Shown here: positions 4,788 through 13,514 of the stretch, piece by piece
Layout: every line of letters starts with the position of its first letter
How positions within the stretch are numbered: the stretch's first letter is position 1
Assembly: GCA_900752975.1 (NCBI GenBank)
Contig: CAADXH010000039.1
Coordinates: forward strand, 1 to 16,435
DNA from: Bacilli bacterium
Lineage (GTDB): Bacteria; Bacillota_I; Bacilli_A; ML615J-28; CAG-313
Direction of reading: 5' to 3'
DNA length: 16,435 nt
The notes under the pieces: model-generated
Told to the model about the DNA's origin: nothing
Seen by the model: the letters and a program-made list of their open reading frames with translations, nothing else
Databases searched by the model: none
Made by a program: the position numbers and the translations under genes

Positions 4788-6941
4788 TTATTTTTTAAAG
4801 GTGCTAAAAATGTCTAAAAATGGATTATTACTAGGTATTTCCTTTTTTTGATTGCGTAAATAATTGTCAAGACTTTTTTTGTTCATTTCGCCTTTTTTAT
4901 CATTTAGTTTTGTAAGGAAACTTTCTTTATTTTCTTTGTGTCCACATTTACAAATAAGAATGGTTTTATCTTTGCTAAATATTTCTTGCATTTTACGTTT
5001 ACAATTTGGACACATAAAATTAGTATTTTTACTAATTACTTTACGATAACCGCACTCACGGTCTACGCATACTAGTGATGTACCGTATTTATTAGTTACT
5101 TCAAGTAAAATCTTTCCACAATTAGGACATTTTTCTCTAGTAGCATTATCATGTCGATATTTGTAATCATGTTGTAAGACTTCATTTACTAGCTCTTTAG
5201 TATTTTCTTCCATATCTTTAATAAAAGATTGTTTATTATCTGTACCTTTTTCAATTTTAGCGAGTCTTAATTCCCAATTAGCTGTCAAGGCTGGTGATTT
5301 TAAGTTAGCTGGAACTAGTGAAATTAATTGTTTACCTTTTTCAGTAGGGTAGATACTTTTTCCCTTTACTTCAACATAACCAGCACTAAAAATTCTTTCA
5401 ATTATATCAGCTCGAGTAGCAGGAGTTCCAATTCCTGAAACTTGTTCTAAAACTTTTTGAAGTGTGCTTGAATCAACAAATTTACCCGGATGCTCCATCG
5501 CCGCAAGCAAAGTAGCCTCTGTATACCGATCTGGGGCTTTAGTCATACCTTTCTTAATGGTTATTTCAACGCCAGTAAATACTTCACCTACTTTAAATTC
5601 AGGAATAACGCTTATTAATTCCTCTTCTAATTCACCATTTTGATAGACTCTTTTGAAACCTTTATCTATTTCTTTTTTACCTCTACCCCTAAAATGAATA
5701 TTTCCAGCCTTAATATCAATAGTAATTAAGTCATAAATATAATCACTCATGAAAGCACTTATAAAACGCTTCATGACAAGATCATAAATTCTTTTTTCAT
5801 TTAAGGTTAAATTATATAAGTTAGTTTTTTGTTCTGTTAATATAATCGCATGATGATCACTTACTTTTGAATTATCAAAAATACGTTTTGACTTACTTAA
5901 TTGTTTACTTAAGATTTCCTTAACATATTTTTGATATTCAGGATTTGTAATAGTGTTAAGTCGTTCTTTAATAGTATCATACATATCATCACTTAAATAT
6001 TTTGAATCAGTCCTCGGATATGTCAAATACTTATCTACTTCATATAATTTTTGAATAATATCTAACGTATTTTTAGGTGTTAAACTATAAAGTCGATTAC
6101 CATCTTGTTGAAGAGTAGTTAAATCATAAAGTAGTGGGGGAAGTTCATGCTTATTCGTTCTTTTAATATCACTAACTATAATCTTTTCCCTTTTAATTTG
6201 TTCAACAAGTTTCAAGGCTTTATCTTTATCAAACAATCTTATATCTTGATTATTTTCTTGATAAATAAACTCTACACCTTTAATTTTTAGTATTATTTGA
6301 TAATACTCTTTTGGTATAAATTTATTTATCTCTTCTTCTCTTGCGGTTATCATCGCAAGTGTTGGGGTTTGAACCCTGCCTGCTGATAGTTGTGCATTAT
6401 ATTTGCATGTTAAGGCTCTTGTTACATTTAATCCCACCAACCAGTCCGCAATCGCTCTTGACTCAGCACTATTGTATAGATTATTATAAAGTTTTGCATC
6501 CTTAAGATTGTTAAATCCATCTTTAATAGCTTTATCAGTCATCGATGAAATCCAAAGCCTTTTAATTGGTTTATTGAAACCTACTTTATTTATAATCCAT
6601 CTAGCAACAAGCTCACCTTCACGACCAGCATCTGTCGCAATAATTAATTCGCTTACTTCATTACTCTTAAGTAATGCTTTAACGTTTTGAAATTGCTTTG
6701 ATGTTTCTTTGATGACTCTTGTTTCAAATTTTTCAGGAATCATAGGCAAAGTTTCTAATTTCCACACTTGCCATTCTTTTGATAATTCTTCAGGTGTCGC
6801 AAGCGTAACTAAATGTCCCAATGCCCATGTAACAATATAATTGGATCCACTTATCGCACCATTCATATTTTGTTTACAACCTAAAACTCGAGCAATTTCA
6901 CGAGCAACCGATGGTTTTTCGGCTAGTATTAATTTTTTCAT
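4788..6941 (-). CDS. topB: DNA topoisomerase III
   Basis: Type IA topoisomerase of 717 aa (Bacillus TopB is about 727). It passes and decatenates DNA strands through a transient 5'-phosphotyrosine break. The TOPRIM domain is at the N-terminus (LILAEKPSVAREIARVLG), with the acidic metal motif ATDAGREGE at 102-110. The Gly in place of the second Asp is usual in Firmicute TopB. The catalytic Tyr is Y308 in YLTYPRTDS. LSAGRVQTP (185-193) is the conserved type IA motif. The C-terminus has cysteine motifs CPNCGK...CVDRECGY and CPNCKRK...CKCGH, likely zinc ribbons. Ribosome binding site GAGGTG lies six to seven bases before the ATG. No conjugation genes are nearby, so this looks like the housekeeping copy, not an ICE cargo enzyme. 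Confidence 0.96.
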   Translation of the reverse strand: MKKLILAEKPSVAREIARVLGCKQNMNGAISGSNYIVTWALGHLVTLATPEELSKEWQVWKLETLPMIPEKFETRVIKETSKQFQNVKALLKSNEVSELIIATDAGREGELVARWIINKVGFNKPIKRLWISSMTDKAIKDGFNNLKDAKLYNNLYNSAESRAIADWLVGLNVTRALTCKYNAQLSAGRVQTPTLAMITAREEEINKFIPKEYYQIILKIKGVEFIYQENNQDIRLFDKDKALKLVEQIKREKIIVSDIKRTNKHELPPLLYDLTTLQQDGNRLYSLTPKNTLDIIQKLYEVDKYLTYPRTDSKYLSDDMYDTIKERLNTITNPEYQKYVKEILSKQLSKSKRIFDNSKVSDHHAIILTEQKTNLYNLTLNEKRIYDLVMKRFISAFMSDYIYDLITIDIKAGNIHFRGRGKKEIDKGFKRVYQNGELEEELISVIPEFKVGEVFTGVEITIKKGMTKAPDRYTEATLLAAMEHPGKFVDSSTLQKVLEQVSGIGTPATRADIIERIFSAGYVEVKGKSIYPTEKGKQLISLVPANLKSPALTANWELRLAKIEKGTDNKQSFIKDMEENTKELVNEVLQHDYKYRHDNATREKCPNCGKILLEVTNKYGTSLVCVDRECGYRKVISKNTNFMCPNCKRKMQEIFSKDKTILICKCGHKENKESFLTKLNDKKGEMNKKSLDNYLRNQKKEIPSNNPFLDIFSTFKK

Positions 6942-6956
6942 TTTATCACCTCTATC

Positions 6957-6965
6957 ATTGTATCA
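6957..6965 (-). promoter_or_regulatory. Possible extended -10 promoter of topB
   Basis: TGATACAAT on the minus strand, sixteen bases before the topB ATG, with no clear -35. The same nine bases form the -10 region of the promoter at 11670-11698. The very short predicted leader and the absence of a terminator after the permease gene leave open that topB is also cotranscribed with the ABC genes. Confidence 0.4.
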
Positions 6966-6988
6966 AAAGCCACAACAAATATTATTTT

Positions 6989-8566
6989 CTAGTTATATAA
7001 CTTTTTAAATAGTTTTGTACCTTTTTTATTTAAGATTAAATAAATTAGAATAGCTTCTATTACATATAGAGCCATAATAATTAGCAATGTTGTGATGCCA
7101 CCAAGATATGGTTCCACAAACAAATACATCACCAAAGGTATTATTAAAACTAAAGCGTTAAACCCAAAAGTTAATGCTACTGCCATGCTTTGTTTTATCG
7201 GTGTAGCTTCACTTTCCCACTCTAGTTTAGGATAATTTAGATTGCACAATAGTCCTACTTGCGCAACAATAAATGATGAAACTAGGGAAATACCCAAAAT
7301 AATAGGTAAGTATGCAAAACCAATATTAAAGGATATTATTACTGATGATATAAGAATTGGAAAAAACGAAACTGTTAAATTAAGAAATATTTTAGATAAG
7401 AAGATAGATTTTTCAGATACTGGATGTGCTTTTAAAATCCAAAGGTTTTTACCTTCTAACGATATAGATGCAGATGTCGTACAAATGGTTATAATCGTAA
7501 ACTCAAATAATAAAACGATTATAAGAATGTAATATTTATCAATATTCTTAATGCCTGCACTTTTTAAAAGATCTGTTATCTTGATTCCCGCCTTTCCTAA
7601 AATAGTAATAGCAGCTGTCATAATTATTAGTAAAACACCCCCAAATAATGTATTAATTACATAAACGGGAAGATTGAAGTATCTTGAAACCTCAAGGTGG
7701 TAAAGTGACTTTAATGGTGATGATACTACATATTTGATTTCATGATTTCTATTCCGATAACCTCTAAAAGTTTTTCCCAATAATGATCCTTTTACAACAA
7801 TACTTAAAACAAACGGAATTACTGTTATTAAGAGAATAATTAAAATAGAAACAAAATCACATTTGTCTACATAATTGACCATCCATTGTAAAGGCTTAAA
7901 CTCCAAAATTAATTTAGATCCAATCATATTATCTGTTGTTGACACCACAGTAATTCCATAATACGCAACTAAAAAAACTAACATCGCAATAATTGTTATA
8001 AATGATTGAATAACTCTAAAGTGTTTAAATTTCCTTGTAAGTAATAAAAACAACAAACTAATGAAGTATCCTAAGGAATTCGAAAACATCGGTAACAAAA
8101 GAATTAGAATTACTCCTCTAACAATTAGCATTATGCTAACATTTGGAACAAATACATAATATACGATATAAGATGGTAAAAGTGTCATCCCTACAATTGC
8201 AAGATCAAATAAATAATTATAAAATACTTTCGCAATAATAATATTGTATTTAGTTACTGGAAGTGATAATAATAACTCATCATCTCTATTCTTAGTTGGA
8301 GTAGTACTTTTAGTAATTGTCATCAAAAGGATAAAGACAAGTCCCATTGATGAAGTAACATATAGTGCAGCTAGCGGATAATCAGTTTTAATTGCTTGGT
8401 TAATTGATCCTATCGCTAAGTTAACAAATAAATAAAGAAAAATTGCCCCCATTATTAAGAGAATCAATAAACCACTACCATACTTTGCTTTTTCACTTTT
8501 TCTTCTCCCAAGGTTACCAAGAAAGCATGAAAAGTAATTTTTAATTAGTAATAATGTTTTATTCAT
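6989..8566 (-). CDS. Large ABC exporter-type permease
   Basis: Integral membrane protein of 525 aa with about twelve hydrophobic segments. It has features of the two-component bacterial ABC exporter permeases (ABC-2-like, YthQ-type): an early SEKAKYGSGLL region, DDELLLSLPVTKYNIIIAKV (about 94-113), and near the middle SASISLEGKNLWILKAHPVSEKSIFLSK, a conserved cytoplasmic loop of that group. Its first codon overlaps the end of the ATPase gene by eight bases, and a GGAG sequence lies ten bases before the ATG inside the ATPase gene. Together they should form one exporter. The substrate cannot be deduced. No terminator is visible between this gene and topB. Confidence 0.85.
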   Translation of the reverse strand: MNKTLLLIKNYFSCFLGNLGRRKSEKAKYGSGLLILLIMGAIFLYLFVNLAIGSINQAIKTDYPLAALYVTSSMGLVFILLMTITKSTTPTKNRDDELLLSLPVTKYNIIIAKVFYNYLFDLAIVGMTLLPSYIVYYVFVPNVSIMLIVRGVILILLLPMFSNSLGYFISLLFLLLTRKFKHFRVIQSFITIIAMLVFLVAYYGITVVSTTDNMIGSKLILEFKPLQWMVNYVDKCDFVSILIILLITVIPFVLSIVVKGSLLGKTFRGYRNRNHEIKYVVSSPLKSLYHLEVSRYFNLPVYVINTLFGGVLLIIMTAAITILGKAGIKITDLLKSAGIKNIDKYYILIIVLLFEFTIITICTTSASISLEGKNLWILKAHPVSEKSIFLSKIFLNLTVSFFPILISSVIISFNIGFAYLPIILGISLVSSFIVAQVGLLCNLNYPKLEWESEATPIKQSMAVALTFGFNALVLIIPLVMYLFVEPYLGGITTLLIIMALYVIEAILIYLILNKKGTKLFKKLYN

Positions 8567-9272
8567 GATTAGTTAACTCCATGAAAACATCTTCCAATGA
8601 ATTATCTTTTGTTACATCTTCCATTTTTCCACTTATCACAAGTTCACCATTTTTGATGATAGCTATTTTATTGCATAATTTTTGAGCTACTTCTAGAATG
8701 TGTGTAGAAAAGAAAATCGCACCACCATTTTCACAAAATTCTTTCATTACATTTTTAACAATAAATGTTGCTTTTGGGTCAAGTCCAACAAATGGTTCAT
8801 CTAATATAAGAAGTTTAGGTTCATGAACAAAAGCCGAAATTAAAGCTAATTTTTGTTTCATACCATGAGAATACGAACTAATATAATTGTTCAAATCATC
8901 CATCAGTTCAAACTTTTTTGCATAATAATCAATTATTTCTTTTCTCTTTTCTTTTGATACACCAAATAAGTCCGCAATAAAGTTTAAATAACCAGTTCCC
9001 GTTAATGATTCATAAAGGTCAGGATTATCTGGAATATAACCAATTATTTGTTTACATTTAATAGGATCTTTTTTTATTGACATTCCATCGATATAAATGT
9101 TGCCATCAGTAAATGGTAAAATTCCAACCACTGATTTAATTGTTGTGGATTTACCAGCGCCGTTATGACCAATAAAGGCAAATAAATCACCCTTTTCAAC
9201 ATTTAATGATAAATTATGTACAGCAATTTTCCCATTATCATAAGTTTTTGTATAATTTTCAATTTTAAGCAT
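8559..9272 (-). CDS. ABC transporter ATP-binding protein (EcsA/YthP-like)
   Basis: ATPase of 237 aa with all motifs present: Walker A GHNGAGKST (35-43), signature SYSHGMKQK (133-141), Walker B LLILDEP (154-160) and switch His191 in FFSTH. The Q-loop position reads GYIPDNPDLYESLTG, typical of EcsA-like and bacitracin-exporter-like ATPases that lack the Gln. The C-terminus (DNSLEDVFMELT) is the tail common to ABC-2 exporter ATPases. It is a complete partner for the overlapping permease at 6989-8566. A strong ribosome binding site, AGGAGG, lies five bases before the ATG. A hairpin (9293-9317) separates it from the preceding membrane-protein gene. Confidence 0.93.
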   Translation of the reverse strand: MLKIENYTKTYDNGKIAVHNLSLNVEKGDLFAFIGHNGAGKSTTIKSVVGILPFTDGNIYIDGMSIKKDPIKCKQIIGYIPDNPDLYESLTGTGYLNFIADLFGVSKEKRKEIIDYYAKKFELMDDLNNYISSYSHGMKQKLALISAFVHEPKLLILDEPFVGLDPKATFIVKNVMKEFCENGGAIFFSTHILEVAQKLCNKIAIIKNGELVISGKMEDVTKDNSLEDVFMELTNHE

Positions 9273-9292
9273 ATAGCCTCCTAATATAGAAA

Positions 9293-9317
9293 TTCACACT
9301 ACTTAACATAGTGTGAA
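9293..9317 (-). promoter_or_regulatory. Intercistronic hairpin before ABC ATPase
   Basis: TTCACACTA and TAGTGTGAA form a perfect 9-bp stem with a seven-base loop, starting six bases after the stop of the upstream gene. Only TTTCTAT follows, so it is at best a weak terminator. It could instead protect the upstream mRNA or tune expression across the junction. Confidence 0.6.
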
Positions 9318-9323
9318 CATTTA

Positions 9324-9992
9324 TTATCTTAATTTTGCTTCACGCTCTTTTAATAGTTTTTTAACTCTGTCAATGTTATAGAACACATTATTAACTTCAT
9401 CATGTTCAACATTTTTCTTAATAAATGAAGCATATTCAAATATTTGTTTTTCAACTTCCTCAACTTCTGGTAGTTCCTTAATATTTGAAGTTGCTCCCAT
9501 AGCGAAGTTAACTAAATCATTAATGCCATTTCTAACAGCTACATTAGTGCTTAATTTTTGAATATCTTGAAGATAAGTTACAAGTTGTGACATATCAAAA
9601 ACTTCTTGTTGTTTTTGAGGGTTTTCTTTTATTTGAGTTTGATTCATCATTCCAAATACTAGTAATATCACGAAAGCTGCTGTAAACACTAAATATACAC
9701 AAACAATAACTGCTACTGGAACTTTTGGAAAAATAAAGAAAATAATACCGCTTAATAAGCAAACAAGAGCATACATAAAACAAAATGTAGTAACTGTATT
9801 AATTCTTTGTTTATTGCGAGGAGCAATCATAAATCCAACTAAATTCATTACGAATGATCCCATTACAAAACCATATGTAACCCAAAAAGTAGTTGTATGG
9901 TTTTTATCGATAATAAATAGTAAGGCATTAAATAGACCTACAACAACAGCCCATATAGCTAAATAATAATAAAGTGACAAATGTTTTTTCAT
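9324..9992 (-). CDS. Four-helix membrane protein of unknown function
   Basis: Protein of 222 aa that I do not recognise. The first half has four hydrophobic segments (about 8-28, 35-56, 67-89 and 92-116). The second half, from about 120, is soluble, charged and probably helical, ending KKLLKEREAKLR. With short loops and the N-terminus inside, the C-terminal half should be cytoplasmic. The start lies two bases after the nagA stop, and its ribosome binding site AAAGGA is inside the end of nagA, so the two genes are cotranscribed. A functional link to amino-sugar use is possible but not shown by sequence. Confidence 0.82.
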   Translation of the reverse strand: MKKHLSLYYYLAIWAVVVGLFNALLFIIDKNHTTTFWVTYGFVMGSFVMNLVGFMIAPRNKQRINTVTTFCFMYALVCLLSGIIFFIFPKVPVAVIVCVYLVFTAAFVILLVFGMMNQTQIKENPQKQQEVFDMSQLVTYLQDIQKLSTNVAVRNGINDLVNFAMGATSNIKELPEVEEVEKQIFEYASFIKKNVEHDEVNNVFYNIDRVKKLLKEREAKLR

Positions 9993-9994
9993 TT

Positions 9995-11143
9995 TTAGAT
10001 ATCCTTTCTGTAAACTACTTTTCCATCACGGATTGTCATATGAACGTTCATGTCTTGGTCAACAACTACTAGGTTCGCACGTTTGCCAACTTTAATGCTT
10101 CCCATAACATCATCAACGTGTAGATTACGTGCTGGATTAATTGTAGCGTATTTTACAACTTCTTCAAGTGGTAAATCTAAAAACTTCATCACGTTTTTAA
10201 CAGCTAAATTCATTTTAAGAACGCTACCCGCTAGAGTACCATCATGAAGACGAGCTTCATTATTTTTAACGATTACGGGTTGACCACCTAGTTCATAATC
10301 ACCATCAGGCATATGTTTTGCACGCATTGCATCAGTGATTAAGGTAAATTTATCATGTGGTTTATTTTTATAAAGAAGCTTAATTGCTGGAGCAGAAACG
10401 TGAATACCATCACAAATGATTTCAGCATTTAATTCATCAAATAAGAATGTTGCACCAACAGTACCAACTTCACGGTGATGAATGCCTTTCATCGCATTAT
10501 ATGTGTGTGTAGCATTAGAAGCACCTGCTTCAATTGCTTTTCTTACATCTTCATATTTAGAGCCTGTATGACCAACTGATGCGACAACATTACGAGATTT
10601 TAGATACTTAATTAAATCTAAGGCCCCAGGTACTTCAGGAGCTAAAGTAACAATTCGAATATTGTTACCACTTGCTTCTTCATACTTTTTAAATGTTTCA
10701 ACTTTAGGCTCCGCAACATACTCAAGAGGTTGTGCACCTACATGTTCTTTCGCAATAAAAGGTCCTTCTAAATGTACACCTAAAATTTCTGCACCATCAG
10801 GAATATTACTTTCGCGATATTCTTTAACTGCTCTTAAGGCCTTAGTAATATTTTCAGGACTTTGAGTCATAGTAGTAGCCAAAAACCCTGTTGTACCTTC
10901 ACTAGCAAGAGCACATGCAATTTTTTTCAAATCTTCTATCGTACCATCCATCGCATCACTACCAGCAGCACCATGGATATGTTCATCAATAAAACCAGGA
11001 ATAACTACTAAATCTTCATTTAGTTCTACTAGATTATCAGTAGTGTCATTTCCTAATGCTTTAATTAAACCATCTTCGATAATTAAATTACCTTTAATTT
11101 TTCCTTCTTCTGTTATAATCCAACTATTTTTAAAACCTTTCAT
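9995..11143 (-). CDS. nagA: N-acetylglucosamine-6-phosphate deacetylase
   Basis: Cytosolic amidohydrolase of 382 aa that converts GlcNAc-6-phosphate to glucosamine-6-phosphate and acetate. This feeds amino sugars, including recycled peptidoglycan, to glycolysis or back to wall synthesis. Visible residues: HIH at 55-57 in GFIDEHIHGAAGSDAMDG, Glu126 in LGVHLEGPF (metal ligand), His192 in GHTGS, His213 in ATHTYNAM and catalytic Asp271 in LITDAM. Length matches the family (about 380-400). The ribosome binding site AAAAGGGG lies in the end of the preceding lipoprotein gene, two bases upstream. No nagB or sugar transporter gene is present in the window, so the usual nag operon partner must be elsewhere. 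Confidence 0.97.
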   Translation of the reverse strand: MKGFKNSWIITEEGKIKGNLIIEDGLIKALGNDTTDNLVELNEDLVVIPGFIDEHIHGAAGSDAMDGTIEDLKKIACALASEGTTGFLATTMTQSPENITKALRAVKEYRESNIPDGAEILGVHLEGPFIAKEHVGAQPLEYVAEPKVETFKKYEEASGNNIRIVTLAPEVPGALDLIKYLKSRNVVASVGHTGSKYEDVRKAIEAGASNATHTYNAMKGIHHREVGTVGATFLFDELNAEIICDGIHVSAPAIKLLYKNKPHDKFTLITDAMRAKHMPDGDYELGGQPVIVKNNEARLHDGTLAGSVLKMNLAVKNVMKFLDLPLEEVVKYATINPARNLHVDDVMGSIKVGKRANLVVVDQDMNVHMTIRDGKVVYRKDI

Positions 11144-11145
11144 AA

Positions 11146-11655
11146 TTATGCCCCTTTTCTAGAATATTTAATTTCAAATTGGAATCTATATTTTTGATTG
11201 TTATTAATATACTTATAGTTAATTCTATAATTTCCTGTTTTGGTTGTGTCTAAAATATCACTCATACTTTGATCAACATAGTGATTACCATTGTTATTTT
11301 CTTTAACAATATAAATATTAATCTTTTCAGTAGTTTGTTTTGGAAATAGAATACTTACAAATATTTTAATAAAAATTACACCATCTTCTTCTGTAGTTTG
11401 ATTCATTATATTTGAGTATTCTAAATTATAACCACCTCTACTAGTTTTCACTCTTTTAGATGCATGATCATAGTAAATGCTTGGGTTTAATCTATCTACT
11501 CGATAATTTTGATCTTTTTCCATTTCAATGTAAATACCACTAATATGGAAATCTACTTTATCAAATGATCCTTCTAATTGTTTTTTCTTACAACTTGTCA
11601 TTGTTAAGACCATTAAAAAAAGTAGAAATATTTGAATTAATCTTTTCATATTCAT
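11146..11655 (-). CDS. Small predicted lipoprotein upstream of nagA
   Basis: Protein of 169 aa, not recognised. Lys/Arg at 4-5, a hydrophobic core to about 18, then lipobox MTSC with Cys22 and a KKK stretch indicate export and lipidation. The mature part has alternating polar and hydrophobic residues, likely beta strands, and no enzyme motif. It is the first gene of the run lipoprotein-nagA-membrane protein. Start choice is ambiguous: the first ATG (11655) is four bases from GGAG, while the third codon ATG (11649) is ten bases away. The promoter lies so close that the mRNA would begin almost at the ribosome binding site. Confidence 0.82.
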   Translation of the reverse strand: MNMKRLIQIFLLFLMVLTMTSCKKKQLEGSFDKVDFHISGIYIEMEKDQNYRVDRLNPSIYYDHASKRVKTSRGGYNLEYSNIMNQTTEEDGVIFIKIFVSILFPKQTTEKINIYIVKENNNGNHYVDQSMSDILDTTKTGNYRINYKYINNNQKYRFQFEIKYSRKGA

Positions 11656-11669
11656 ATCACTCCATTATT

Positions 11670-11698
11670 ATTGTATCATATTTAACAATAATTTTCAA
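11670..11698 (-). promoter_or_regulatory. Promoter of lipoprotein-nagA run
   Basis: On the minus strand: -35 TTGAAA (11698-11693), 17-base spacer ending TGA, -10 TACAAT (11675-11670). The predicted start near 11663 leaves a leader of only about 8-14 bases, which begins at the GGAG ribosome binding site. Confidence 0.75.
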
Positions 11699-11809
11699 GG
11701 CATTAATATTTTTTTAGTTCACGTTTTGTGTTTATTTTATGATAATATACAATAATACTAAATTTTATTAATAAGGCCAAACAGTAATTGAAATAATGTA
11801 ACATAGTTT

Positions 11810-11847
11810 AAAAATCTCTATTCATACCATAGCATGGATAGAGATTT
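11810..11847 (-). terminator. Terminator after rseP
   Basis: On the minus strand, AAATCTCTAT (11847-11838) pairs with ATAGAGATTT (11821-11812), a perfect 10-bp stem. A smaller CCAT/ATGG pairing is possible inside the loop. A T run at 11814-11810 follows. It ends the uppS-cdsA-dxr-rseP operon. Confidence 0.88.
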
Positions 11848-11864
11848 ATTAATAAAATTATTAT

Positions 11865-13514
11865 CTATTTACAGCCAACGCATCTTAAAATATCACTAAA
11901 TGATATTACGACAAATAGAGCCATTAATAATAAGAAGCCGATTGTATGAATTATATTTTCCACTTTAGCACTTGGTTTTTTGCGTGTAATACCTTCAAAT
12001 ATAATAAAGGCAAGACGACCACCATCAAGGGCAGGAAGTGGTAATAAATTAACAAATCCAATATTAACGCTTAAGAAAGCCATTAAACTAAGAAGTGTAA
12101 GAATAGCTTGACCAACATTTTTGCCTTCAATTGATGATTTTACTAAACTAAAAATTCCTACTGGTCCACTGAAATCATCTATATTCACTGATGAATCAGT
12201 AAACAATAATCCTAAAGTTTTAAAGATACCAAGACATGATGAGCCAGTTTCCGCCCAAGGCATGTACATTAGTTTTCCAAAATTAAATTCATATTTTGGT
12301 GATATTCCTAGTTGTACTTTTGTTGGGGTAATGCCTTGACTACTTAATAGTTTTTTACTATAAGTTTCAATTGTAGCTGTATCTTTTTTTCCTTCACGTT
12401 CATACTCAATAATTACATCAGTTGCTTCATTTAAGAAATCCTCATTAAAGTATTTTAAGATATCTTTAAAAGTATTAATTGTTTGTTCATTATTACCATC
12501 TTTAAACTTGATACTTGTAATTATATCGCCTTTGCGAAGTCCTGCTTTGTATGATTTTGTTTTACTATTGTTACTAGAATATTCACCAACTATTACTTTG
12601 TTTTCTTTAACACATAAAGCAGTATCTAAACTTAATTCAATTGAAAAGATAGAAATAGCTGGATATATTAATTCAGTTTCTTTAGTAGTACCATCCTTAG
12701 TTTCATATTTTACAATAATTTTACCATCAAAATCATCTGATCCTAATGCATATTCAGCAAGTACTTTACTGATGTCATCCCACACACTCACCTTTTGATT
12801 GTTGATTTCAAGAATTTTATCTCCTTCTTTTAATTCACCATAAATAGGAGCCGTGTTTGTTACTTCATTAATTTTAGTGCTGTTGTAGTTTGGATATCCT
12901 TGAACAACACCTAAAATGAAATAAATGAATAGGGCTAACACAAAGTTCATAAATGGTCCTGCAAATACCGCCAAGAATCTTTGGCCTACAGTCTTAGAAA
13001 CAAAATTACGGTTTAATGGGGCGATTTGCATTTCTTGTTTTTTATCAAAATAAAGTACTGCATCACGATTTACAATGTATTTTGTTTCATCACCATTTTC
13101 ATCTTTTGTGCATAAGTATAATTCATCTGGAAGTCCTTCTTTGGTTCCGCTTAAATCATACGTGCCAAGATCATATGTTACTAAATCTTTAAATTTTTCA
13201 TCATTTACATCGCAAATAATTCTTGTAATTCTTTGATTTTCATCAAGTTCTAATTTAACTTGTTTTATATCTTTTAAGAAATCTTGTTCAATTTCTTCAC
13301 CTGCCATTGAGACGAATCCCCCAATTGGAATACATCTAATCGCATATACTGTTTCCCCTTTTTTCTTTTTCCAAATAAGTGGTCCCATACCTATTGAAAA
13401 TTCATAGCATAAGATTTTAGCTCTTCTTGCCATTAGGAAGTGACCCATTTCATGAATAATAACAATTATACTTAAAACAAGAATAAATGCTATTAAACCA
13501 ATTACATATGACAT
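11865..13514 (-). CDS. rseP: RseP/RasP-type site-2 intramembrane zinc protease
   Basis: Membrane metalloprotease of 549 aa that cuts anti-sigma factors, remnant signal peptides and other transmembrane segments inside the bilayer. The zinc motif HEMGH is at 21-25 in the first membrane helix, and the third-ligand motif NLLPLPALDGGR is at 489-500. The loop at about 60-185 (IPIGGFVSMAGEE ... MQIAPLNRNFVSKTVGQR ... AGPFMNF) is standard for Firmicute RasP. Two PDZ-like segments follow (about 214-275 and 300-375, the latter with AGLRKGDIITSI). That explains why the protein is about 130 aa longer than Bacillus RasP (about 420). The start overlaps the end of dxr by 13 bases. It is the last gene of the operon, as its neighbourhood in other Firmicutes predicts. 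Confidence 0.95.
   Translation of the reverse strand: MSYVIGLIAFILVLSIIVIIHEMGHFLMARRAKILCYEFSIGMGPLIWKKKKGETVYAIRCIPIGGFVSMAGEEIEQDFLKDIKQVKLELDENQRITRIICDVNDEKFKDLVTYDLGTYDLSGTKEGLPDELYLCTKDENGDETKYIVNRDAVLYFDKKQEMQIAPLNRNFVSKTVGQRFLAVFAGPFMNFVLALFIYFILGVVQGYPNYNSTKINEVTNTAPIYGELKEGDKILEINNQKVSVWDDISKVLAEYALGSDDFDGKIIVKYETKDGTTKETELIYPAISIFSIELSLDTALCVKENKVIVGEYSSNNSKTKSYKAGLRKGDIITSIKFKDGNNEQTINTFKDILKYFNEDFLNEATDVIIEYEREGKKDTATIETYSKKLLSSQGITPTKVQLGISPKYEFNFGKLMYMPWAETGSSCLGIFKTLGLLFTDSSVNIDDFSGPVGIFSLVKSSIEGKNVGQAILTLLSLMAFLSVNIGFVNLLPLPALDGGRLAFIIFEGITRKKPSAKVENIIHTIGFLLLMALFVVISFSDILRCVGCK

Noticed and set aside
4788..6941. topB as a marker of an integrative conjugative element
   Set aside because: No relaxase, integrase or conjugation gene is nearby, and the protein looks like housekeeping Firmicute TopB, including the ATDAGREGE motif.
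13005..13302. Extra cytoplasmic insertion in RseP (residues about 72-170)
   Set aside because: A similar loop ending in MQIAPxNR...SKTV is normal in Firmicute RasP; only the second PDZ-like segment is unusual.
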